Below the pieces are notes generated by a model. It searched no databases. It worked only from the letters and a program-made list of their open reading frames with translations, and was not told the DNA's origin. From Brachypterus glaber (lineage: Eukaryota; Arthropoda; Insecta; Coleoptera; Kateretidae), in NCBI GenBank assembly GCA_958510825.1, contig OY294046.1, forward strand, positions 5,890,001 through 5,954,000: a DNA stretch of 64,000 nucleotides, read 5' to 3'. Position numbers and translations under genes: made by a program. Below are positions 55,554 to 64,000 of the stretch, piece by piece (the first letter of the stretch is position 1; the number at the start of each line of letters is the position of its first letter).

Positions 55554-55629
55554 CCCAGCAAAACATTACCGATGGGCCATCAACCCGTGTAATGGCCCAG
55601 TGATGGCCCGTCGGTAAAGTTTTGCTGGG
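55554..55629. mobile_element. 76-bp CCCAGCAAAA MITE
   Basis: Nearly a perfect palindrome: CCCAGCAAAACATTACCGAT on the left and the complement of CCCAGCAAAACTTTACCGAC on the right, with ATGGGCCATCA words inside. It is the smallest member of the type seen at 2442. Confidence 0.85.
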
Positions 55630-55729
55630 CACACTGCATTGATATAGAGGCCCATTTTTCTACGTTTTTATTTACTTTGCACATCAAACGGACTTTACGG
55701 ATAGTAATTTACTAACACTACCACCCGGG

Positions 55730-56040
55730 GATGGAGATTTTTTTATTGTCAGATTCGGTTTCAGCGACCTCGAAAATCCCTATGTACAAAACCCCCTTAA
55801 TTATACCCATTTTCAAGTATATATTGTAAATATTTAAACATGTTTGCCCCCGCGCCGCCCCTGGGGTTGGAGTAGAAAAAATTTCAGATTCAATTTCAGC
55901 GACCTCATAAAACCTTTGTATTGTAAAAAAATGTACTTTTTTACCAATTTTGTTCCGCCCCAACCTGTACCAAAAACAATAACAACCGGGAACTTTTGGC
56001 AACAAAAGTGTACGCCAAATTTCAAGTCTCCATAGCTGTA
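55730..56040. repeat. Degenerate repeat with overlapping ORFs on both strands
   Basis: TCAGATTCGGTTTCAGCGAC (55750-55769) and TCAGATTCAATTTCAGCGAC (55885-55904) are two tandem units of about 135 bp. ORFs on both strands come from this repeat and have no recognised domain. Confidence 0.5.
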
Positions 56041-56664
56041 ACTTAATTAAAGCGTTCTTAAGTTATCGTTATCGACCATCCGACCGACCTTTTTTTTTGT
56101 CGACATAATACGTCATAAAGTCCAAAAATGAACAAAACATTCGAATTATTGCACGAATACAAGGCTTTTCCAAATTTAAAATTTTTTGAAAATGGGAAAG
56201 GAAAACTACCAACAATGTTTTCCCTATATAACTAGTAGTAGTAGTATTAGTTAAAAAAGTAAAAATATATCAGGTAATAATTCTGTGGCTTCAAGCCAGT
56301 TTTCTAAAAGGTCACTTTTTCCGTATTTTAAAGTATACAGCCGAACTGTTTTTTTCCAGATCTATATAACCTAAAAAAGCAAATGTCAATGCCTCTGAGA
56401 TAAATGTAGATTTTAAGCGACAAGGGCTGACGTGATATAATTTCTTCTTAACATAACCTCACAAAAAAACGTGGTTAACCCACAAAAGTACATCACAAAC
56501 ATCAAATATTCAATTGTAAAATCAATTTAAATATGAAGAACGGTTTCGCAGTATTAATATTTTCATTACAAACACATTTTAACATAAAACAGTCTGGCTG
56601 TGACTAAACACCGTTAAATGAATTACCAATCGCGCCGTAGACTTGTTGCCGGTTCCGCGTAAGG
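56041..56664. other. Intergenic stretch
   Basis: AT-rich; includes a short GTAGTAGTAGTA run near 56235. No gene seen. Confidence 0.35.
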
Positions 56665-56672
56665 AACGCAAC

Positions 56673-57948
56673 CATATAAGAAATACACTATAAGAGAAAG
56701 TCAAATGATAGAGATAGAAAACTATTGTACCGCCATTAGCCGTTGTTTTTTAAAATTCACTAAATTCACGGTCAACGACAGCCGATAATACAGATAACCT
56801 ACGGAAGTCGGTAATAAAGATTACTATTGCTTTCCCAAATCAATTTTGTAAAAATTGGGAAAAGCTCTGTATTTTTATTTAAAACTTTAAGTTTATTCAC
56901 CAAAAGATAAAACAAATTTTTAAAGTCTAACAAGTGGGTTATCTAACCCGCACATTAATTAAAAATAACAATATATGAATCGAAATTTTAATTAAATGTA
57001 AAATTTGTTAAACTTTAAAAATATGAAATTTTATCTTTTGCTAAATAAACCTATATAATTAAAAAAAACACTTGGCTTTGATTTTTATATATTTTATTTT
57101 AAACGTAAATAGGAAATTAAAACAATTATGTCGTACTTTTAACAGTTAACTTTTTATTATAAATAAATATATATGAGGAGTAAACATTTGCCTTCATATA
57201 TAATTGAGTGTCATACAGAATATACTGCCTAAAGGCAGAGCACATTTGCAAAGTTTTTATAATTAGTATTCCTACATTTAACAGATAAACAATATGAATC
57301 AGTTAAACCGATAAGCTTCTCTGGCCAGGGGCTATCCCAGCCCTAAACAGCTGTTTAAGGCTAGCTCAGTCAAACTGATAAGCTCTTTTCGATAGGGGCC
57401 ATCCCTGCCCTAAACATATCAGTAAAAATGGTAAGAAGCTTTTTAGGGCATTTGTCCCAGCCCTAAACAGCTCAGTCAAATCGATAAGTTTTTTTTGTGT
57501 AGGGGCTGTCCCTGCCCTAAATAGCTCAGTCAAAATAATAAGAAGCTTTTCAAGACAGGGTCAGTCCCTGCCTTTAGTCATTTTATTTAACTTGGCACTA
57601 TTAATGTTTTTGACCCACACATTAAATAAGTTTGCATCACTAGGAAAACGGTGACGTTTACTTAACTGATCCTTGCAAAACGGTACAATACACATTTTAT
57701 ATTACATCACAATAAAAGTTCGGTATAAAAGCACAATAAATTGCAAATCACGAGTAAAATTTCACGAGTAAAATTTCAATTGTTTTGACAGATATACTAC
57801 CCCTCACCCCAATCCCACTAAACAATCAAGTTCATATACAGCTGGCGCCATCGCTCAGTCGTACCTAGAAGCCAAAACACAGGTTCGGGTCCTGGATACT
57901 TTTCACGGTCACGTATTTGACTTTCTCTTATAGTGTATTTCTTATATG
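56673..57948. mobile_element. 1.28-kb MITE with exact 8-bp duplication, tandem repeats and tRNA-like box
   Basis: At least 34 bp of perfect inverted termini (CATATAAGAAATACACTATA onward), flanked by AACGCAAC at 56665-56672 and 57949-57956. Inside, 57295-57590 holds about five degenerate units of roughly 66 bp (CAGTCAAACCGATAAGCTT, GGGGCTATCCCTGCCCTAAA). Near the right end, 57842-57895 resembles a tRNA: A-box-like TGGCGCCATCGCTCAGTCG and a B-box T-arm CAGG-TTCGGGT-CCTG. No transposase ORF. Confidence 0.88.
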
Positions 57949-58069
57949 AACGCAACTCCGTATTTGACGAAACATTGTTTACAAGCTTAATTTATCATTT
58001 TAAATAAAGAAGGTTAGGGTTAAAAAAAACATCCTGCATATTACCTTTAGTTAGGACTTGGACACTTAC

Positions 58070-58350
58070 CGTTAAACCGATGCGAAGTGCTCGTTTTTTC
58101 CGGTTTCCCTGTATATGTTTCCACTTCGTTTAAAAAATGGTACGTTGCATTAAAACCGTTTCCATCCAGCCTATCGTTGGAACGGAAAATGACACGGAAA
58201 AACTTTTTGTCGGATTCGATGTCAAATTCGTTTAATTGACCACAGTGTCTGGAAAATTTTCTATCGGGGCTTAGAAAATTTGAAAATTCGACATAATCAC
58301 TAGCCGTCACTGTTTCACATCTAAAAATATAAATTATTAATTAATATTGG

Positions 58351-58390
<40 letters not shown>

Positions 58391-61300
58391 GGACTTTATT
58401 GATTAAAATACAGTATTATACTTGTACAATATTTAAATACAGGGCGAGATTTAGTTCTTACACACCCCAGACTACTGCCCAGAGCACGTAAGTCTATTCT
58501 TACATCTAACCCTAAGAAAAAAACAATATCTAACAAAAATATTACTAAGTTAAAGAATTATATAACTACATATAACGAGTTATCTAACTAAACGTCAAAA
58601 TACAAAATTTCTGGGAAATTAACTTATATACCTACGTAACTAGTGAAGAAGGAAACACATAAAAAATTGGATAAAGAGAGACACCTTATAATAACTATTT
58701 ATATTGAGGCCTTTTTAAAAATACTTTCATGGATTTTGTTTTTGAATTGATACATTTTTAAGTTAAAAGGATTAAATTTTAATTTATTAAATAAGTTGGC
58801 TATCTGGTACGAAAATGAACGTTTAAGCAATTCAGTGCTATGCTTTGGCAATGCAAGGGAGTCCTTATGACGCAGATTTAGATTATGCATATCTGAACGA
58901 TATTTGACTTTAGTGTAAAGATAATTAGGTTTTTTGTTAACTAGAATTTTAAAAAATGTAACTGCAGAATGCAGATACCTACGATCTTCCATATTTGACC
59001 ATTCTGTGAGTTTTAATGTATGACTAATGTGCTGGTTTCTTCGAATTCCATGAATTAACCTGAGACAAGAGTTTTGAATTTTTTGAATACGGTTTTTGTC
59101 AAATAAGGTTAAACAAGGACCATATATTACATCACAAAAGTTAAATTGTGATAGAACCAATGAATCACATAACATAATTTTATGTTTTTTGCTAAGATAT
59201 TCTCTACTTTGATATATAAGCCGAAGATTTAAATAAGCCTTACTTAAACACTTAGAGATATGTTTTGTGAAACGCATTTCATGGTCAATAGTTAGGCCAA
59301 GATTTTTGGCATTATCCTGAAACTTTATGGCAGTATTATTCATATAAATGGCATCAGCATAGTCTTGTAAAAAATGTTCTCTTTGATTTTTTTGACCAAA
59401 TATCATTAGAATAGATTTGCTAGTGTTTAATACAAGACAGTGCTTTTTAGATATCTCATAAATATTATTCAAGTCAAAGTTTAAGGCTGCCACAGCTTGT
59501 GAAGATTCTTCTGGCTTAAAGGAAATTGTAAATTGACTATCGTCTGCATAGTAATGTGTTTTAGCAGAAGTGCAAGCAAAAATAAATTGAGAAATGTAAA
59601 TGATGAACAGCAGTGGGCCCAAAATTGACCCTTGCGGGACGCCACATGCCACTTTTCTATATGATGAAGTATTTTTATCATATATAACTGCCTGAAATCT
59701 TTCATTTAGATAATCAACAAGTAGGTTGATTGCTACATCGGATAGACCTATGTAGTGAAAAATTGCTGTAAGAGTTTCATGGTTTATACAATTAAACGCC
59801 TTTGTGTAATCCAGCATACCTAGAATGGTCAAATATCCCTGATCTGATGCAGCGAAAATATCATCACAAATATTTAATAAGGCCGTACAACAACCAAGGC
59901 CAGGCTGAAAACCCGACTGTGTAGAAGGAATAATATTGTTAGTTACTAAAAATTTCAACAGCTGTATTTGAATAACCTTTTCTAAAACTTTAGAGAATGT
60001 TGGCAATATGCTAATAGGTCGAACATGGTCTAGGGTAGTTGGATCAGAAATTTTAGGTAATGGTATAACCAAAGCTTTCTTCCAGCAGGAAGGGAATACA
60101 GAATTTTTTAAACAATAGTTAATTATATGAGTTAAATAAGGCAAAATAAAGGGGGTGCATAGTTGAATTGTATGAATATTTATTCCATCACATCCCACAG
60201 CTTTGGTTTTAATTTGGTTTAACAATTTAGAGACTTCCTGCTCTGTAACTTCACTAAATGTTAGTTTAGGTGCGTTGGGATTCATATAAAAAAGTTCTAG
60301 AAATTTAAGAGGTTAAAGGTAAAAGACATGAAAAAGGCTCTTATAAAGGTTGGCCCTGAAATGAGCCCTAAGGGAGCTACGACCCTCCTAATATCTAAAA
60401 TGTAGTTTTTATTTTATATTTCTGGAACCCTATAAACTAACCACAGTTAACGTTCAAGTATTACGTAACGATCCTAGGGAGGTGGGGGTTATTTTGGAGT
60501 GTTCCGCCCATGTTAATGGTATAGGAAAATAGCGTTACAGGGGGGGTCCAAAATGATCAAAATTTGCATTACGTAATACTTGAACGTTCCCTAACGAATT
60601 TTTGCACATTCATTTGCACTGATAAAGGCTATTATTTTATGTAATTTTTATTTAGTAATTTTAAACAGGGGTGCAAAATGGGGGGCGATATCATTTTTTG
60701 CCCCAAACTTTTTTATTCGTAGATATTTTGACATTTTATCAATAAAATGTTAATCTTTAATTAAAAATGCATAAAAATGTGCTCTTTATCTAACATTCGT
60801 TCGTCTATTACAGTAAGAACTAGCGGACCCACCTATATGCCAAATTTAATGTTTTTTTCGGTCCCGTGGTTCGGCGAAATTAAAATATAATAGTATATTA
60901 AAGTACTAGTTTCACAACGTGTTATGAAACGAGTGCTTTATACAATTTTTTCTATTTTGCTCTAAAATTTAAAAAAACTTACATTTAAATTGATGACTAA
61001 TTTAGGGATTTTTGTTTTGGATTGGCATTACAGTTTACACCATGTTTAAAATTCTAAGAACAAATGATATTTTTATATATTTTATAGTCATCTCTTCTCT
61101 TTTTTACTGCAATTAACCAAGCCACAATTTTAACACGGTAAAAATAACCTAAACACAAAATTTTGTAGAAAATTCAGCTTTAAAGCGACATTGACATTTG
61201 CACGGAAAACGTCAAGCGATAGGCAAGCCAACCCAGAATAACAAAAAGTTCAGACCTCTTATGGGCATATAAGAACACGGAAAATGCGTGTGATTATGAG

Positions 61301-63490
61301 CTTATAAGAGTCGCAAAATAGAAAAAATATCTAAAGCGGTCCTTTAGGACCGCCGTGCTGCCATCCTTAGTTAAAACGTCCTAACTAACATTTTTGCCAT
61401 TTTGGGCTTATCTGAATATACCGGTTGTTCTATGCCATATTTATCTATTCTCCAGAATACTCACCAGTCAGGGAAAACAGGAAAGTCAGGGAAATTGAAA
61501 TAGAAACCTGGAAGACAGGGAATTTGGCCGTTTATTCGAAAAATTTAGGGAAAATAGCAATGTTAGTAAGGACGTTTTAACTAAGACGGGCAGCGTGGTC
61601 CTGGCGTAAATATCACAAACGGTCCCTACCAACGAACTAATAACAGTCAAGAATTAATCGTTCCCTTGAAAAGGTTCTTAGCATAATGCTGTAAACATGC
61701 TAAGAATGTTCTTAAAAGGTGCACTGCTGTAGTAGCATAAGTGCTTCTACTCTAAACATTCTTAGCACGATTAGAGTATTTTGCTAAGGATATTCCCAAA
61801 ACATATTCTTAAAATATTCTAATGGGAATATTTTTAGAATAATGCTATAGTGCACATGCTAAGCATGATTAGAGTATTTTGCTGAGAATATTCCCAAATA
61901 CATATTCTTAAAATAATCTAATGGGAATGTTTTTAGAATACTAATATGGCGTCTATATTATTTTAATTTTATTAGGTTAGAATTACAAATATTCTTAAAA
62001 TTACTGTTAATAACATAAGTTTTACCCTTAAGTAGTAAAAATGGATGTATTTTTAGACATAAAGTTATTTTATATAGTTTTAGACAAAAAATTAAAATTA
62101 TTATATTTTGAAATGATAAATATTTGATATTTATTTCTCTAAATATTGGATTTTTGTGTGGCGCATGAATTTTATGTCTGGTAGAAAGTTTGCTTTCACA
62201 GTAAAACTGCATATCGCATATGAATCTTACCTGATGGATGCTATATCTAAAGATTTTTATATACTTTAATTATTAGGTTTATCATAAAGACTTTTTTTTT
62301 GCCATGTCCAAATTTATGATATCACTCCATAAAAAGGATCGAGTATCATAAAATATATTTGAAAGAAAAAGAAAAACTACATTAAAGTAGGAATCTGAAA
62401 CGCCTACCTACTTTGTTTGCGCATGCGCAATATTCAATATTATTACTTAAATGCATCAAATAAGAATATTTTAAGAAGCATGCTAAGAATATTCCTCAAA
62501 GTACATGTACCTACTTTTAAGAACATTCTTAACATGCTTCTTAAAACATTCTTATTTGATACAGAGGCTTATAAGAAGCTTCTTAGGAACTCCCAGCACG
62601 ATTAAAACGGTATCCTTTGCATTTCTTTAATCGTTCTTAGAATATCCTGAGCAAAATAGATATGCTTCTAAGAAACATGCTGTCCTTCCGGCTATTTATT
62701 TTAAGAATCTTCTTAGAAGGCTTTTGTGCTATCAGGGTCTCTAGAATACGCATACCGTTAATATAAATTATCGCCAACATCTCGGTTTGTTTGTAAACAA
62801 ATAGTAGGTATATTAAGGCCTGAACAATAACCAGTAACTGTTATTGTTGTCTCTGTTAGAACAAAGCTGTGCGAGTAAGACAGAGGAATGTATATGTTGG
62901 CTACGTTTTTGTCAGTTTTTACGAATGAAATGTATATTCTAGAAGAGTTATTAGTTCGTTGGTCCGTACGGACCACCATGGTTGCCAAGGTATTAAAAGT
63001 GTAATTTACGTTTTTATATCATGAATTGTCATTAAAAAAAATTGTTTATTTTTTTTTTTAAACAAATTTTGACGAAAATTTCCATTTTAAACACTTTCTT
63101 TAAGACCTTCAAAAAAAAAAAAATGAAAAAAATATGGTCAAATAGAGACTTTTACGAGCTTTAAAATGATAATCACACGACCCCTATTTCCATTAAAACA
63201 GCAACAACAACGTTAATTTCATGTACACGCACTGTAGATGCTGTTTTAAATATATTATTTTCTATTTCATAAATTCACTTACGGTGAAACGCCCTCTACG
63301 TCGAAAAAACTAAAATGCAGGTGGACTTTCTCTCCCAAATTCCCGTTAAAAAAATAATAACATTCAGTACTTCGTGGATATAATCCAGGATAATTTGGGC
63401 TGTGGAAAAAGCCGCTTCTAGATTCATTACTATTAAATGCAAAGGCACATTCGTATTTTGGCTCTTTCGTACCAGTTTTCATACTAAAAT
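58070..63490 (-). CDS. CUB-domain protein (suppressor of lurcher-like), two internal exons, partial
   Basis: Exons on the minus strand: 63490-63283 and 58320-58070, joined across a 4.96-kb GT-AG intron. The join is in frame at a proline codon (FDVEGVSP then CETVTASDYVEF). Together they give one complete CUB domain: Cys in KYEC, FFHSPNYPGLYP, Cys in TECYYF, the acidic FDVEG and DYVEF residues that bind calcium in many CUBs, Cys after SP, and Cys in RHCGQL, so all four disulfide cysteines are present. The run FRSNDRLDGNGFNATYHF is typical of insect suppressor of lurcher protein 1 (Sol1), a membrane or secreted auxiliary of glutamate receptors. Both outer splice sites are phase 1 (acceptor TTTGTTTCAG at 63491, donor GTAAGTG at 58069). 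The flanking exons were not found in the window. Confidence 0.88.
58352..58389. repeat. AAT trinucleotide tail of the LINE
   Basis: Uninterrupted AAT/ATT repeats that form the 3' end of the minus-strand LINE. Confidence 0.85.
58390..60285 (-). mobile_element. LINE with uninterrupted reverse transcriptase ORF
   Basis: A 528-codon frame runs from 60285 to 58699 without stop. It opens inside the RT N-terminal region (KTKAVGCDGI, PISILPTFSKVLE), then SGFQPG, the first catalytic aspartate in MLDYTKAF (Asp159), GVPQGSILGPLLF (215 onward), YADD (246-249) and the C-terminal thumb-like part ending IHESIFKKASI. The 3' UTR ends in an ATT tail. The 5' half with the endonuclease is missing; the frame stops at the edge of a foldback fragment. 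It looks CR1/L2/I-like by motif; exact clade not decided. It is the youngest-looking coding TE here and lies in the CUB-gene intron in the same orientation as that gene. Confidence 0.9.
60286..60800. mobile_element. Foldback-family arm, interrupted by a MITE
   Basis: Contains GAAATGAGCCCTAAGGGAGC, then AATTTTAAACAGGGGTGCAA and TTGCCCCAAACTTTTTTATT, as in the other members. The MITE with TTCAAGTATTACGTAACG ends sits at about 60455-60592. Confidence 0.7.
60455..60592. mobile_element. MITE with TTCAAGTATTACGTAACG ends
   Basis: Inverted ends TTCAAGTATTACGTAACG and the near complement TTACGTAATACTTGAACG, followed by TTCCCT on the right. Same family as 45536-45605. Confidence 0.75.
60900..61325 (-). 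repeat. Inverted copy of the 50330-50830 repeat
   Basis: Reverse complement of the repeat at 50330-50830 over most of its length, including TTTTAGGAATTTTAAACATGG-type words and the CTTATAAGAGTCGC end. Confidence 0.75.
61336..61605. mobile_element. 270-bp MITE
   Basis: TTAGTTAAAACGTCC near the left end and GGACGTTTTAACTAAGAC near the right end are inverted copies; outer ends GCGGTCCTTTAGGACCGC (itself a palindrome) and GCAGCGTGGTCCTGG. Interior without ORF. Confidence 0.7.
61630..62961. mobile_element. 254-bp hAT-like MITE split by a 1.1-kb insertion
   Basis: Left tip CAACGAACTAATAAC at 61630-61644, remainder from TCTCTAGAATACGCAT at 62738 to TTAGTTCGTTG at 62961. Flanks GTCCCTAC (61622-61629) and GTCCGTAC (62962-62969) match at 7 of 8, so this is one MITE insertion later opened by another element. 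Confidence 0.88.
61645..62737. mobile_element. 1.09-kb insertion rich in TTCTTA repeats
   Basis: Two long direct repeats (about 61745-61830 and 61855-61935; GATTAGAGTATTTTGCTRAG) near the left, an ORF-less middle, and a palindromic block at 62461-62560 (AAGAATATTTTAAGAAGCAT and complement) near the right. The right end reads GTGCTATCAGGG. The left end does not show a matching tip. Non-autonomous element of unknown class. Confidence 0.65.
62970..63282. other. Intron sequence with a diverged foldback fragment
   Basis: 63130-63240 resembles an arm of the element at 7736-8437 (CTTTTACGAGCTTTAAAATG, CACACGACCCC). The rest is homopolymer-rich. Confidence 0.45.
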
Positions 63491-63718
63491 CTGAAACAAA
63501 AAACAATTTAAAAATCTGACACGGGTACCCTTTCTAGACGGGTGGAAAAACAAGGACGATTATAAAATTCAATTCAATTAAAATTTAATGGAAATTTTAT
63601 TTTACCTATCATTGAAATTTCCCTATGGTCTGTTTCTTCAAGCAATATAGTAAATTGAAAATCGCACAGTAAATATTTTTACAATAGGTTTGAAAAGTAT
63701 GTTTTTGTATAGAATATA
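63491..63718 (-). other. Upstream intron of the CUB gene
   Basis: Non-coding sequence upstream of exon 63490-63283; no further exon recognised before the MITE at 63719. Confidence 0.4.
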
Positions 63719-64000
63719 CCCTGGTAGAAAAGTAAATAAATCTAACTTAACATAACATTTAGATTAGTGATATTTTTATGTTTAGTCTCAAACGTTATAC
63801 AAAAACGTTATAAAATAAATAACCTTAACAATTAACGTTTGACAAAAACCTTATAAACTAACTAAATTCTAACCTTTTTCTAACCTTATTCTAACTTTAA
63901 ATATTTTTTAAATTTCAATTATTAATACGTAAGCTATAGTAGAAAATACTCATTTTACACAGCTATGTGCCTAGGTTTCATAATTATTCAACAATAAAAT
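63719..64000 (-). mobile_element. CCCTGGTAGAAA MITE, cut by the window end
   Basis: Starts CCCTGGTAGAAAAGTAAATA after TA and follows the reverse orientation of the family seen at 14141. It runs off the window. Confidence 0.85.

Noticed and set aside
55718..56035. Overlapping ORFs of 63-95 codons on both strands
   Set aside because: They coincide with a degenerate tandem repeat and have no family signature.
49291..58069. Further downstream exons of the CUB gene on the minus strand
   Set aside because: I looked for CUB- or LDL-receptor-A-like cysteine patterns in this interval and found none; the missing exons are probably outside the window.

Overview
The window is AT-rich animal nuclear DNA, most likely from an insect and possibly a beetle. 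Evidence for an insect is a CYP6-type cytochrome P450, a Sol1-type CUB protein and ordinary spliced metazoan housekeeping genes with GT-AG introns. The species call is inference. Genes are sparse and are embedded in a dense, nested set of transposable elements.

Genes read from the sequence: (1) a complete five-exon CYP6-like P450 on the minus strand (30491 down to 20579, 508 codons, all haem, K-helix and I-helix motifs present); (2) an intronless classical short-chain dehydrogenase/reductase on the plus strand (41566-42339); (3) a three-exon NDUFB2 (complex I AGGG subunit) on the minus strand (42889-42490), convergent with the SDR; (4) a four-exon prefoldin subunit 5 on the plus strand (44184-49290); (5) two consecutive exons that together make one CUB domain of a suppressor-of-lurcher-like protein on the minus strand (63490-63283 and 58320-58070), with the gene running past the window.

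Region by region: 1-20.5 kb holds no host gene, only repeats: foldback elements, MITEs with clear target duplications, a 5'-truncated LINE, Harbinger derivatives, a near-perfect 840-bp inverted repeat and a piggyBac-type MITE. 20.6-30.5 kb is the P450 gene; each of its four introns, and the sequence just after its stop, is occupied by transposons. 30.5-41 kb is again repeats: a tandem pair of 254-bp MITEs, a LINE split by a solo LTR, a three-level nest of elements, and Harbinger and CCCAGG MITEs. 41.5-49.3 kb is the gene-dense part (SDR, NDUFB2, PFDN5); PFDN5 introns 2 and 3 carry a hAT-like element, a tRNA-derived SINE and MITEs. 49.3-58 kb is intergenic repeats. 58-63.5 kb is the CUB gene, whose large intron contains a LINE with an uninterrupted reverse transcriptase ORF.

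The genes do not form a pathway. The main interest is transposon biology: several MITE families can be defined exactly from multiple copies in this one window (termini, target-site duplications, nesting order), and one detoxification-type gene has kept an intact reading frame while all of its non-coding parts were colonised.
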